Positions 1 to 11,401 are shown, counted from the stretch's first letter. The stretch is 64,000 nt of DNA from Gammaproteobacteria bacterium (GCA_018970145.1 JAGWWY010000011.1:1-64000), one strand, 5' to 3'. Made by a program: numbers and translations. The notes: generated by a model from the sequence alone, not told the origin.

Positions 1-183
1 CGAGGGACGTACGTGCTGCGCCTCGAACCAGCCCTCCAACGATCGCCGATTCGGACTTTTCTCGGTCGGCAGCAACATCGGTGCGCCATCCACACTCTGG
101 GGAAACCCCCGCCTCAACTTGCGTGCCAGCGCCGCCAAGTCGGCGAGCAAGCCGGCAAGCGGCGAGTTGCGATACCCCGAGCG
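1..183 (-). pseudogene. NhaR-type LysR regulator fragment, running off the left edge
   Basis: Read leftward from about position 183 to the edge, one frame encodes a piece of the effector-binding domain of an NhaR-like LysR regulator. Recognisable elements are ALARKLRRGFP, then DGAPMLLPTE, then RRSLEGWF, which match in order the usual LRRGFP / GAPxLLPT / RRSLxxWF pattern of that family. The DNA-binding helix-turn-helix and linker should lie to the right, but that space is occupied by the start of the rightward cysteine synthase gene. The frame stays open there without any LysR-like sequence. The gene therefore looks 5'-truncated, although only about 60 recognisable residues are visible and the rest lies outside the window. 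The identification is from motif memory and is moderate. Confidence 0.42.
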
Positions 184-318
184 GAATAAGCCAGAGGATC
201 GCAAAAATCGACCAAGTTTGATTGGATATTGTGCAGACAGCGCGACATAAGCATCGGTTATCGCCATATGCCGATCTGGTGTTGGAGGCCTGAGTCTCGC
301 TATCAGACCATTAGGGTC

Positions 319-1284
319 ATGATCTACGACAGCATACTCGGCACGATAGGCAACACGCCGATCGTTCGGATCAATCGCCTTGCGCCCCCACACGTGACGA
401 TGTTTGTCAAATGCGAGGCGTTCAACCCCTTGCATTCCGTCAAAGATCGGCTGGCCATCGCAATCATCGAAGACGCCGAGCGTCGGGGCACTTTGCAGCC
501 GGGCCAAACCGTCGTCGAGGCGACCTCGGGAAATACCGGTATCGCACTCGCCATGGTCTGCGCCGCCAAAGGCTATCCTTTTGTGGCCGTGATGGTCGAA
601 ACCTTTTCGATCGAGCGCAGAAAGATCATGCGGGCACTCGGAGCCAAGGTGATCCTCACGCCCGCCGCCGAACGCGGCAGCGGTATGGTCAGAAAGGCCG
701 AAGAGCTTGCTCAGAAACACGGCTGGTTTCTCGCGCGCCAATTCGAGAACGAAGCCAACCCCGCTTATCATCGCAGCACCACCGGCCCGGAAATCCTGCG
801 TGATTTCGCTGGTAAGCGGCTTGACCATTTCGTGTCGGGCTGGGGTACGGGCGGCACACTCACCGGCACCAGTCAGGTTTTGAAACTCGCTCGTCCGGAA
901 GTCGAGATCGTCGCAACCGAACCGGAAGGTGCTGCCCTGCTCTCCGGTAAGCCCTTCGCGCCGCACAAGATCCAAGGCTGGACACCCGACTTCGTCCCGA
1001 AGGTCCTTGACGCCAACGTCGTCGACCGGATCGTCACCGTGACGGACGATGAAGCCCTGAGTACCGCGCGGGCACTGGCAAAGCAGGAGGGCATCTTTTG
1101 CGGTATCTCGTGCGGTGGCACCTTCGCCGCAGCCCTCAAAGTTGCAAAACAAGCGCAAGCGGGCGCCGTGATCCTCGCCATCTTGCCCGACACAGGCGAG
1201 CGCTATCTTTCCACGGCGTTGTTTGCCGACCTGCCGGACGGCAGTGACCCGGAGCCCGGAGCCCAGAGCCCTGAACTCCGATGA
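319..1284 (+). CDS. cysK: PLP-dependent cysteine synthase (O-acyl-serine sulfhydrylase)
   Basis: 321 residues, fold-type II PLP enzyme. It replaces the acyl group of an activated serine with sulfide to give cysteine. The Schiff-base lysine is K42 in SVKDR; the cofactor-phosphate and substrate loops are TSGNTG (69-74) and GTGGT (about 180); the C-terminal motif PDTGERYLST is also typical. The ATG at 319 is chosen because the protein then begins MIYDSILGTIGNTP, the standard CysK N-terminus. An in-frame upstream start at 229 would add 30 unconserved residues overlapping the LysR remnant. The stop overlaps the ATG of the next gene (1281), so the two are translationally coupled. That partner resembles serine O-succinyltransferases, so the natural substrate here may be O-succinylserine rather than O-acetylserine (inference). 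Cystathionine beta-synthase is the main alternative, but there are no CBS domains. Confidence 0.88.
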   Translation: MIYDSILGTIGNTPIVRINRLAPPHVTMFVKCEAFNPLHSVKDRLAIAIIEDAERRGTLQPGQTVVEATSGNTGIALAMVCAAKGYPFVAVMVETFSIERRKIMRALGAKVILTPAAERGSGMVRKAEELAQKHGWFLARQFENEANPAYHRSTTGPEILRDFAGKRLDHFVSGWGTGGTLTGTSQVLKLARPEVEIVATEPEGAALLSGKPFAPHKIQGWTPDFVPKVLDANVVDRIVTVTDDEALSTARALAKQEGIFCGISCGGTFAAALKVAKQAQAGAVILAILPDTGERYLSTALFADLPDGSDPEPGAQSPELR

Positions 1285-2306
1285 CCTATCAGGCACCGCT
1301 GCTGCCCTCGCCTTTTCGTTGCCATCGCGGTGGTGAGATCGTCGGCGGTCAAATCGCCTATGAGACCTGGGGCACACTGAATCCGACCAAGAGCAATTCG
1401 GTCCTGATTTTCACAGGGCTCTCGCCCTCCGCGCACGCCGCCTCCTCACCCGCCGATGCTGACAGCGGCTGGTGGGAGCAACTCATCGGCGCAGGCGCAG
1501 CACTCGATACCCATCGTTTTCACATCATCTGCGTGAATTCTTTGGGTAGCTGCTTCGGCTCAAGCGGCCCGGCATCGATCAATCCGCTGACCAGCGTTCG
1601 TTACGGCGATACCTTTCCGGACATCTCAATCGAAGATGTGGCAGCCGGAGGCCGAGCCGTTCTCGATCACCTCGGCATCGAACGAGCGGCTCTCATCGTC
1701 GGCCCTTCTCTCGGCGGCTCTGCAGTGCTGGCGTTCGCGGCGCTCCATCCCGGTCGCGCCCGCCGGTTAATCAGCATCTCCGGGACGATGGCGGCCTCAG
1801 CGCATGCCATCGCGCTGCGCAGCATCCAGCGCGAGGCCGTTCGAAACGACCCGATCAAGGGTCTGCGTCTGGCGAGAAAACTCGGCACGGTCACCTATCG
1901 ATCCGCTGCAGAACTTGCGGCGCGCTTCGGTCGAGCAGCCTCGAGCGGCGGCCACGATTTTGCAGTTCAGGATTATCTCGATCAACAAGCCGACAAGTTT
2001 ACCAAGACATTTGATGCCGATAGCTATCTAACCCTTTCCAGAGCAATCGATTTGTTTGATCTAAACGCTCACGGCGATCCGACAGTGCTATTCCAACGTG
2101 CCGAACTCGAGTCCGCCTTGGTGATCGGTGTCGAACAAGATGCCTTGTTCACGATCGACGAGCAGACGCGGATCGCCGCAGCACTGCGGGCCGGCGGCAT
2201 TCCAACGCAACTCGAACGCGTCGACAGTGTCGCCGGCCACGACGCCTTCTTAGCAGATCAACCTCTTTTTGCCGCGATCATTGCCCGATGGTTGCAAGAC
2301 ACCTGA
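1281..2306 (+). CDS. MetX-family acyltransferase, probably serine O-succinyltransferase
   Basis: 341-residue alpha/beta hydrolase of the MetX family. The nucleophile is S143 in GPSLGG; the other triad members are D287 (EQDALF) and H320 (GHDAFL). The segments GSCFGSSGPASINP (89-102) and RSIQREAVRNDP are the pattern I associate with serine O-succinyltransferases of Xanthomonas-like gammaproteobacteria rather than with homoserine acetyltransferases. Those enzymes activate serine for cysteine synthesis where CysE is missing. Coupling to the upstream cysteine synthase by a 4-bp ATGA overlap supports a two-gene cysteine pathway: serine to O-succinylserine to cysteine. At 341 residues it is somewhat shorter than common MetX proteins (about 370). 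If the specificity call is wrong, it would be a homoserine O-acyltransferase feeding methionine synthesis. Confidence 0.8.
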   Translation: MTYQAPLLPSPFRCHRGGEIVGGQIAYETWGTLNPTKSNSVLIFTGLSPSAHAASSPADADSGWWEQLIGAGAALDTHRFHIICVNSLGSCFGSSGPASINPLTSVRYGDTFPDISIEDVAAGGRAVLDHLGIERAALIVGPSLGGSAVLAFAALHPGRARRLISISGTMAASAHAIALRSIQREAVRNDPIKGLRLARKLGTVTYRSAAELAARFGRAASSGGHDFAVQDYLDQQADKFTKTFDADSYLTLSRAIDLFDLNAHGDPTVLFQRAELESALVIGVEQDALFTIDEQTRIAAALRAGGIPTQLERVDSVAGHDAFLADQPLFAAIIARWLQDT

Positions 2307-2339
2307 TCACATCCCCATCGAACTTCACGGAGAAAGACC

Positions 2340-2972
2340 ATGCCACCGTCCGTCACGGACCAACTTATCGACAACAACCGGCGCTATGCCGCAGGCGAGG
2401 CACGCCACGATGCACGCCATCCGGGTAAGCAGGCCATCAAGCCATCGCGACGTATTGCCGTACTCGGCTGCATGGACGCGCGCCTCGATATCGAGGATTT
2501 GCTGGGCTTGCAAACCGGCGAGGCGCATATCATCCGCAATGCGGGAGGCGTGGTCAGCGAAGATGCGATCCGAAGCCTGCTGATATCGCATCACCTGCTC
2601 GATACCAAAGAATTTATCGTCATTCAGCACACCCGCTGCGGTATGCTCGCTTTCACGGATGATCTGCTGAAGTCAGCACTCGAAGGCGATCGGCAGGCCG
2701 GCGAGCTCGTCTCGAAAGCAACGTCACGCCAGTTCGTTTGCCGAGCCGTCGCCTCGAGCAGCCCCTCGACCTTTCACGCGTTTCGCGGCGCGCCTGAGGC
2801 GCTCGACTCACCGCCCGATGTCACCAATCTCGGCCGACTCGCCGACAGCGTCAGTCGCAGCTTGTCCGCGATCAGGAATCACCCCTGGATTCCACTCGAT
2901 GGCGACGATGCGATCTCGGCGCGAGGGTTCATCTACGACGTCGACACCGGGTTATTGCAAGAGGTCCTCTGA
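2340..2972 (+). CDS. Beta-class carbonic anhydrase
   Basis: 210 residues. It interconverts CO2 and bicarbonate using zinc. The expected ligands are C44 and D46 in GCMDAR, H97 and C100 in QHTRCGM; R48 forms the usual Asp-Arg dyad. The spacing and the sequences HIIRNAGG and [11 protein letters not shown] are those of the short beta-CA branch that includes mycobacterial Rv1284. At 210 residues it is longer than the common ~165-residue members. The extra length is a segment of roughly 35 residues after about position 120 (rich in Ser, Ala and Pro) before the conserved C-terminal [21 protein letters not shown]-type end. It starts 33 bp after the acyltransferase in the same direction and may share its transcript. 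No signal peptide, so cytoplasmic. Confidence 0.85.
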   Translation: MPPSVTDQLIDNNRRYAAGEARHDARHPGKQAIKPSRRIAVLGCMDARLDIEDLLGLQTGEAHIIRNAGGVVSEDAIRSLLISHHLLDTKEFIVIQHTRCGMLAFTDDLLKSALEGDRQAGELVSKATSRQFVCRAVASSSPSTFHAFRGAPEALDSPPDVTNLGRLADSVSRSLSAIRNHPWIPLDGDDAISARGFIYDVDTGLLQEVL

Positions 2973-2986
2973 CGCGGGGCGGCTAC

Positions 2987-3018
2987 AAAAAAACGGCGGC
3001 CCTTTTCAGGACCGCCGT
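2987..3018 (-). terminator. Rho-independent terminator of katG
   Basis: An inverted repeat with arms ACGGCGG (2993-2999) and CCGCCGT (3012-3018), extended by two further pairs after one mismatch, is followed on the minus strand by seven T residues (the A-run 2987-2993 on the plus strand). It lies between the convergent carbonic anhydrase stop (2972) and the katG stop (3045). The T-run is on the katG side. The same hairpin could weakly stop the rightward transcript. Confidence 0.8.
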
Positions 3019-3044
3019 TGCCTTTGCACGCAGTGCAGCGGGTC

Positions 3045-5341
<2,297 letters not shown>

Positions 5342-5346
5342 GACGA

Positions 5347-6942
5347 TCAGCCGGATGCCTGGAGGATCCATTCGGCCGCTCGTTCGGCGATCATGATGGT
5401 CGGCGCGTTGGTGTTCCCGCCGATCAATCGCGGCATTACCGATGCATCGACGACCCGCAATCCGTTGATTCCGCGCACTTTAAGCTGCGGATCGACGACC
5501 GACTCAGCGTCACTACCCATGCGGCAGGTACCGACCGGGTGGTAAATCGTCTCGGCCTTTTCGCGGATGGCCGCAGTGAGCTCGGCCGCCGATTGACGGC
5601 TCGATCCTGGATAGATTTCGGCTCCGCGGTACCGATCGAATGGCGCCGCAGCGAAGATCTCGCGCGAGACGCGCACCCCCTCGATTAGGCCACGCAAATC
5701 TTCGGGCTCGGAGAGATAGTTGGCGAAGACACGTGGCGGATCGGCCATCGAGTTCGATCGCAAACCGATGTGCCCTCGGCTGCGCGGCCGCAGCACACAC
5801 GCATGCAGGGTGTAACCATGCCCGGGTAATCGGTTGCGGCCGTGATCATCGAGCTGCGCCGGTACGAAGTGAAACTGCAAATCAGCACGCCCGTCTGGCG
5901 CATGGGTCGAGCGCAGGAAGCCTCCAGCCTCGGCTACGTTCGATGCGCCCGGGCCGCTGCCCGTTATCCAATATCGCAGACCCTCGAGCGCTTCGCGCAC
6001 TACGCCAAAATCATAGGTGTTCGTCGCACGACTCTTTTGCAACACGCAGTAATCGAGATGGTCGTGAAGGTTGGTACCAACGCCAGCCGCAGCGACGCGA
6101 ACCGCGATACCCTGAGCTTCGAGCTCCCGCGCAGGACCAATCCCTGAGCACATCAACAATTGTGGAGAAGCGACGCTGCCGCCCGAGAGCAGTACTTCGC
6201 GAACAGCCCGGACCTGCTGAATATGGCCCCGTCGCGAGAACTCGACACCTACCGCGCGATCACCCTCGATCAACACACGCTGCACCTGCGCCTTGGTGAT
6301 CACCGTCAGATTCGAGCGATCGAGAGCGGGTCGAAGATAAGCAACGGCCGTGCTACTCCGACGCGCTTGCCACTGCGTTACCTGATAAAAGCCGAAGCCC
6401 ACTTGGGATTCGCCGTTGAAGTCGTCGTTACGCACATAGCCACAGGCGGTCGCCGCATCGAGGAATACGCTCGATAGCGGATTGCGGTAGCGCAGGTCTT
6501 CGACTCCGAGCGGACCCTCGACGCCGTGATAGCGAGACGCGCCGCGCGCTTGTCGCTCCGCCTTGCGAAAGTAAGGCAGCACAGCATCGTAGTTCCAGCC
6601 ATGGGCTCCGAGCGCCGCCCATTCGTCGTAATCGGCCGCATCGCCACGGATGTAGCACATCGCGTTGATCGAACTACTGCCGCCCAACACACGACCGCGC
6701 GGCCAATACAAACGTCGACCTTGAAGCTCAGGCTCAGGCTCGGTGTAGTAATCCCAATTGATGCGCGGGTTACCGACGAGCTTCGAGATACCCGCAGGCA
6801 TATGGATGAAAGGATTGATATCCCGACCGCCTGCCTCGATCAGCAAGACGCGAAGGTCACCGCTCGCGCTCAGGCGGTTGGCAAGCACGCAGCCGGCCGA
6901 GCCAGCGCCGATGATGATGAAGTCGTAGTCGCGGATCGTCAT
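5347..6942 (-). CDS. GMC-family FAD oxidoreductase (choline dehydrogenase-like)
   Basis: 531 residues, the usual size for the family. It has an N-terminal FAD-binding GAGSAG (12-17) followed by the acidic LLIEAGG strand, GMC signature 1 (GRVLGGSSSINAMCYIRG), signature 2 (GGSVASPQLLMCSGIGP), and the C-terminal catalytic pair H468 (YHPVGTCRMG) and N510 (GGNTNAP). These enzymes oxidise primary alcohols or aldehydes with a quinone, oxygen or another carrier as acceptor. The substrate cannot be told from sequence, and no betaine-aldehyde dehydrogenase is adjacent, so a choline role is not supported. There is no signal peptide. It lies 30 bp after the ParA-like gene in the same direction and 85 bp ahead of katG, and could generate peroxide if it acts as an oxidase. 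Confidence 0.88.
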   Translation of the reverse strand: MTIRDYDFIIIGAGSAGCVLANRLSASGDLRVLLIEAGGRDINPFIHMPAGISKLVGNPRINWDYYTEPEPELQGRRLYWPRGRVLGGSSSINAMCYIRGDAADYDEWAALGAHGWNYDAVLPYFRKAERQARGASRYHGVEGPLGVEDLRYRNPLSSVFLDAATACGYVRNDDFNGESQVGFGFYQVTQWQARRSSTAVAYLRPALDRSNLTVITKAQVQRVLIEGDRAVGVEFSRRGHIQQVRAVREVLLSGGSVASPQLLMCSGIGPARELEAQGIAVRVAAAGVGTNLHDHLDYCVLQKSRATNTYDFGVVREALEGLRYWITGSGPGASNVAEAGGFLRSTHAPDGRADLQFHFVPAQLDDHGRNRLPGHGYTLHACVLRPRSRGHIGLRSNSMADPPRVFANYLSEPEDLRGLIEGVRVSREIFAAAPFDRYRGAEIYPGSSRQSAAELTAAIREKAETIYHPVGTCRMGSDAESVVDPQLKVRGINGLRVVDASVMPRLIGGNTNAPTIMIAERAAEWILQASG

Positions 6943-6972
6943 GAATCACGGCACGATACCGCGACGAGAGCC

Positions 6973-7617
6973 TTAGCGTCGAATCCAGTCGATCAAGCCG
7001 CTCCAAGCGAGCTCCTCCCGTTGGCGCGCTGCGTCGGGCAAGTCGGCAATACCTAGACCACCGGCCGCGCAGGCAACATACACTTGCGAGTCACGGATGG
7101 TAGCGACCAGCGGGATCTCGAGCACCGCTAGAAACCGCTCCAACTGACGAAAAGCAATTGTCTCGCGACGCACCCGATTGGCTACGACGGCCACACGGCC
7201 ATCGCCGCGTTTCACGCCGCCATACACGTGTAAGTTACGTATCAATCTTGCACAAACGTCGATATCTATTTGCGAAGGCGTTACGGGGACGATGAGCTTG
7301 TCGGCGTCTCGACAGAAGTAGATCAACTGGGTAGGCGGAATCGCCGCCGGGGTATCGATAACCACGTTCCGCACCCCAAGACCCTCGGTCAGACGATACA
7401 ATCGGACATTACGTATTTCATTGGTCTTGCCGCTAACACCGTGAATACTTGGCAAGCCTTTAGGCCTACGCCGCAGCCACGCCATCGCCGACTCCTGCGG
7501 ATCGTAATCCACGAGCGCAATCCCACCGTCCGAACGCGCTAACCATGTAACCAGATTCGTCGCTAGCGTCGACTTGCCGGAACCACCTTTCGTATTGAGG
7601 AACGCGACGTACGCCAT
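6973..7617 (-). CDS. Orphan ParA/MinD-family ATPase
   Basis: 214 residues, close to a minimal ParA ATPase. A deviant Walker A KGGSGKST (10-17) carries the signature lysine; the VDYDPQESAMAW strand is the switch I / Walker A' region, and VVIDTPAAIPP is the Walker B region. These proteins bind DNA or membranes as ATP dimers and position plasmids, chemoreceptor arrays, carboxysomes or similar cargo. There is no N-terminal DNA-binding domain and no ParB, McdB or other partner nearby, so the cargo is unknown. The following gene, 30 bp downstream, is an unrelated GMC oxidoreductase. The chromosomal setting argues against a plasmid partition function. Confidence 0.85.
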   Translation of the reverse strand: MAYVAFLNTKGGSGKSTLATNLVTWLARSDGGIALVDYDPQESAMAWLRRRPKGLPSIHGVSGKTNEIRNVRLYRLTEGLGVRNVVIDTPAAIPPTQLIYFCRDADKLIVPVTPSQIDIDVCARLIRNLHVYGGVKRGDGRVAVVANRVRRETIAFRQLERFLAVLEIPLVATIRDSQVYVACAAGGLGIADLPDAARQREELAWSGLIDWIRR

Positions 7618-7691
7618 GCGTACGTAGCTAGCGCGATAAACATGACCAAGATAATCACTGCGCTGTGAACTACATCCGAAGCGGGGGCGAA

Positions 7692-8942
7692 TCAGCCTTG
7701 AGCGATCCGTCTCATTGCCCCCACGAACCGATGGATATGTTCGGGCCGAGTAAAGATCGCTGGACTGATGCGGACAACCGATCCCGCTGCCGCACCGGCG
7801 CGGTGAACCGTCATGACGCCGAAGTCCTCACGCAATCGCTTCGCCAAGAGAAAGTTATCTCGCTCCGACGTTTTGCCTTGTAAGCGTAGCGCGCCAATAC
7901 CGGCATACAAGCGCGGATCGTTTGAATCGAGCACCTGGACACCAGGCTCCGTCTGCAACTCGGTAACCCAACTACGGCGCAAATGCCGAAGCCGGGCTTC
8001 GATCAACGCACCACCGATACGCTCCCGGTAGTCGAGCGCTGCCGGTACGGTCAGCGTCGCGGCGAAATTGGCGGTGCCAGCATGTACGAGACCGCGAATA
8101 TCCTGCAGCTCGGTCTCCGCGCTCATGTGCGCCCGCATATCGCCATGTCGCTGCTTAGCAACATATAAGCCGCCACAGCCGATCGGCGCACCAAACCACT
8201 TGTGCAGATTGAAACCCACGAAATCGGCACCGAGACCCGGGATCGTGGTGTTCAATTGTCCAAGCGCATGCGCCGAGTCGACGATACAATCAACGGAGCG
8301 ACGACGCGCCATCTCGATGATTTCTTTGATTGGCAAAATCAACCCGGTTCGATGTCCGAGCTGGGTCAACAGCATGAGGCGTACTCTCGGGTGCTTGCGC
8401 AGCGCGGACTCGTAAGCATCAATCAAGCCCTGCCAACTGGCCGGCTCTGGCAAGTCGATCGTTACGAGCCCCACCTGCCGCTCGCGCTGCAACCAGCGCA
8501 TGGCGTCTTGCATCGCCGGATAGTCGAGGTCGGCCATCAGAATCTCATCACCCGCACTCAACTTCCCGTAGCCCGCAATCAGCGCCTGTAAGGCTTCGGT
8601 CGCATTTCGCGTCAAAGCGATTTCATCGACCTCGACACCGAGAGTGCGCGCGACGCGCGCGCGTACTCGCTCGAGGTCGGCTGGATACTCGCTGCGGGCA
8701 TACAGAGTGTTGCGTCGATTGACCATCTCGGTATGAGCGAGATAGTGCTGCAACACGGGACGTGCCATCACACCCCAGTTGCCGTTCTCGAGCGGGATCG
8801 GATCTTGGACAAGATCGAAATCGGCCGCGATGCGCGCCCAGTAATCTTCGTCGGTCACCGTATCGATCGAGAGTTGCGAGGCGAACCCACGATCGGCGAC
8901 GAGCGCCGCAGCCGAGATGAGAAAGCTGCGGCGCTCTAGCAT
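7692..8942 (-). CDS. Tat-exported class V aminotransferase-fold PLP enzyme
   Basis: About 416 residues, related to isopenicillin-N epimerase, cysteine desulfurase and PvdN-like enzymes. The PLP lysine is about K249 in FNLHKWFG; the cofactor-stacking and Asp regions are TRNATEA (112-118) and VDSAHALGQ (222-230). The N-terminus ERRSFLISAAALVA is a twin-arginine signal, so the folded holoenzyme should be exported to the periplasm, as is known for pyoverdine PvdN. It is the last gene of a five-gene operon with phoX. The start is ATG 8942 (a TTG at 8945 is also possible), only six bases after the TonB receptor stop and without a clear ribosome site, implying translational coupling. The substrate is unknown. 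An imported amine, amino acid or aminophosphonate would fit the context but is inference. Confidence 0.82.
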   Translation of the reverse strand: MLERRSFLISAAALVADRGFASQLSIDTVTDEDYWARIAADFDLVQDPIPLENGNWGVMARPVLQHYLAHTEMVNRRNTLYARSEYPADLERVRARVARTLGVEVDEIALTRNATEALQALIAGYGKLSAGDEILMADLDYPAMQDAMRWLQRERQVGLVTIDLPEPASWQGLIDAYESALRKHPRVRLMLLTQLGHRTGLILPIKEIIEMARRRSVDCIVDSAHALGQLNTTIPGLGADFVGFNLHKWFGAPIGCGGLYVAKQRHGDMRAHMSAETELQDIRGLVHAGTANFAATLTVPAALDYRERIGGALIEARLRHLRRSWVTELQTEPGVQVLDSNDPRLYAGIGALRLQGKTSERDNFLLAKRLREDFGVMTVHRAGAAAGSVVRISPAIFTRPEHIHRFVGAMRRIAQG

Positions 8943-8948
8943 CAAAGA

Positions 8949-11378
8949 TCAGAACTGGTATTTGAGACGAACGTAGTACTGTCCACCGTCGGTATCGTAC
9001 GGAGCATTGCGCGAATAAATCAAACCGCGATTGGCCTGATTGACCGCCTCATCGGGGTAGGCATCGAACACGTTCTCAGCACCGAGCTTCACCGCCAGAC
9101 GATCGGTCACTTGGTAATCAAATGCAATGTCGACCAACGTCATGCTGCCGAAGTCTTGGAAGAGCTCACCCGTCGAATTACCCGTCACGTCCAACCAAGG
9201 CCCGTAATAGCGACCCCGGACCGAAAGCTCCCAAGGACCGTTCTGTACGATCGCTGATGCCGTACCGTTCAGTTTCGGGCGGGCTTCCTCGAATACACGA
9301 CGGGTGGTGACACCCGTCGGATTGAGGACCGCACCGCTCAGAACGGTGGTCTCGTTGTGGTTGATGCCGGCCGTCAAGGTCAGACGGGTTGCATCGAAGC
9401 TGTGCGAATAAGAACCGATCAAGTCCACGCCCTCGGTGCGAGTGTCGTAGTCGTTGGTAAAGAAGGACACGCGGGTCAGCGTCGAGGCGCCGGGGATACC
9501 ACCCGCGACCAGTGCGGCACGCACTGCATCGGTTACCGCGAACGAACCGGTCTGACTGAAACGATCCTGCACCTCGATTCGATAAGCATCAAGCGTCAAA
9601 GATAACCCCATCGCACTACGCCACGCGAGGCCCACGCTCAGGCTGTCACTCGTCTCAGGTGTCAGGACAGCAGGTGCAGGCGATAACCCGGCGACACCAG
9701 CCAACACGCCCGGCGGTACACGGCCGCTCGTGAATACTTGCAATGTCGCTACATCCAGACCCTGCACGATCTGCGAGGTGTTTTGCTGACCCGGCGTGGG
9801 CGCGCGGAATCCGGTCGATACCGTTGCACGCAAGGCGAGATCGTCGGTGAGTTCGTAACGAGCGCCGAATTTGTAGTCGAAGTTGTCGCCGAAATCGTCG
9901 TAGTCTTCGAAGCGACCAGCCAACGCCAAGCGCAGCTTGTCGGTGACCGGCAAATCGATGTCGATAAAAGCAGCCGTGTTCTTGCGCGGAAACTCGCCGG
10001 ACTGCGTCGGAGTGAATCCCGGAAATCCATTGGCATTAGCTGCCAAACGTGCAGGGGGCGCCGCACCCGGACCTACGGCATAAGACGCGGGATCGCCCGG
10101 CGAAATGTTGTAGGTTTCCTCGCGTGCCTCGAAACCGAACGCGACCGTCGTCTTCTCATCTGCAACCAGACCACCCAACGTCCACGTGAAGTCGGCGTTG
10201 AGATTCAGCTCTTCTTGGGCGATCCGTCCGAGATAAAAGAAAGTCGGGCTCGTCGGTCCCAGAGAGGCGTTGATGGTTTCGCTCAAGGTGTAGTCGATAC
10301 CGCTACGTCCGGAGGAGGCGCTGAAATCGTAAGCGAACGTGTCGGTCCAATTGCCCCGCGCGCCGACGACGAGTTGGTAGTCCTGATCTTCCGAGCCAAA
10401 GCGCGGCGTGAAGCCGGCCGGATAAATCGAGCGCAGATCAAACCCGGGGAACGCGGGGCTACTGCCATAAACGGTGGGATTGCCCACGGGATTACGCCAG
10501 TTGAAATCGCTCAGGCCGTTACCCTGCCCGGCCGTTCCGAACAGGTAAAACTCGGTGAAGTCGAGTGGCACCTTCGCATTGACCGCGGCGCGCCAGGTTC
10601 GCAGATCGGGCTGACCCCAGCGCTGTACGGGGTTCGGCACCACTAACGAGGGGAATGCCTGTTGCAGCGCAAGTGCATCTGGACGCTGCCGGGTACGCGA
10701 AGTCAGCTCCTGATCGTTCCATTCGAAGGAGGCCGAAAAATGACCGCCAGCATCCAACGCTGTACCCCCGCGGATACTGTAGCTTTGGGTCGCACCATCG
10801 CCTTCAAAGTATTGACCCATCTGCGCCGTCGCCTCGAAGCCCGTCGACTCATCGAGGATGATGTTGATGACGCCGGCGATCGCATCGGAACCATACTGAG
10901 CCGAGGCACCGTCGCGCAGCACCTCGACGCGTCCGATGGCGCTCGTCGGAATTTGCGACAAGTCCGGGCCCTGCGCGCCGCGCGATCCGAGCAATGCCGA
11001 GCGGTGAAAGCGCTTGCCATTGAGGAGAACGAGCGTTTGGTCGGGCGATAGACTGCGCAGCGTAGCCGGACGGACAAACACCTGTCCGTCAGCCATCGGC
11101 AAGCGCTGTACGTTATACGAAGGCACGAGCTGTGCAAGCACGTCTGTCAGATCGCTCGATATCGAGGATTCGATCGCCGCGTCAGTCAACAAGTCGACCG
11201 GCGCGAGTGTTTCAAACACCGTTCTCTCCGCCGCACGCGTGCCGGTCACGATCACTTCATCCAATCCACCCTCATCAGCGGGTCCCGTGGAGCTGTTCTG
11301 TGCAAACGCCGGTACGGCAGATACTAAAAAGCAAAGAATTGCTACCGACTGCGGAGCATCGACAAGTTTCGTCATCAT
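8949..11378 (-). CDS. TonB-dependent outer-membrane receptor
   Basis: About 809 residues. A signal peptide ending AVPAFA is followed by a TonB-box-like segment DEVIVTGTR and a plug domain containing LNGKRFHRS, IGRVEVLRDGASAQYGSDAIAGVINI, and then a beta-barrel that closes with the typical C-terminal aromatic YYVRLKYQF. Such receptors import scarce ligands across the outer membrane using ExbBD-TonB energy. I chose ATG 11378 because GAGG lies seven bases upstream; a TTG precedes it. It is fourth in the phoX operon, 23 bp after another receptor. The barrel shows no motif that fixes the ligand; the company of PhoX and a periplasmic hydrolase suggests an organophosphate or its product. Confidence 0.93.
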   Translation of the reverse strand: MMTKLVDAPQSVAILCFLVSAVPAFAQNSSTGPADEGGLDEVIVTGTRAAERTVFETLAPVDLLTDAAIESSISSDLTDVLAQLVPSYNVQRLPMADGQVFVRPATLRSLSPDQTLVLLNGKRFHRSALLGSRGAQGPDLSQIPTSAIGRVEVLRDGASAQYGSDAIAGVINIILDESTGFEATAQMGQYFEGDGATQSYSIRGGTALDAGGHFSASFEWNDQELTSRTRQRPDALALQQAFPSLVVPNPVQRWGQPDLRTWRAAVNAKVPLDFTEFYLFGTAGQGNGLSDFNWRNPVGNPTVYGSSPAFPGFDLRSIYPAGFTPRFGSEDQDYQLVVGARGNWTDTFAYDFSASSGRSGIDYTLSETINASLGPTSPTFFYLGRIAQEELNLNADFTWTLGGLVADEKTTVAFGFEAREETYNISPGDPASYAVGPGAAPPARLAANANGFPGFTPTQSGEFPRKNTAAFIDIDLPVTDKLRLALAGRFEDYDDFGDNFDYKFGARYELTDDLALRATVSTGFRAPTPGQQNTSQIVQGLDVATLQVFTSGRVPPGVLAGVAGLSPAPAVLTPETSDSLSVGLAWRSAMGLSLTLDAYRIEVQDRFSQTGSFAVTDAVRAALVAGGIPGASTLTRVSFFTNDYDTRTEGVDLIGSYSHSFDATRLTLTAGINHNETTVLSGAVLNPTGVTTRRVFEEARPKLNGTASAIVQNGPWELSVRGRYYGPWLDVTGNSTGELFQDFGSMTLVDIAFDYQVTDRLAVKLGAENVFDAYPDEAVNQANRGLIYSRNAPYDTDGGQYYVRLKYQF

Positions 11379-11401
11379 CAAAAATCCTCGATATGAGTCG
11401 A

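Noticed and set aside
9738-10646. 302-codon rightward open frame inside a TonB receptor gene
   Set aside because: Antisense shadow of the barrel-coding region with no recognisable protein features.
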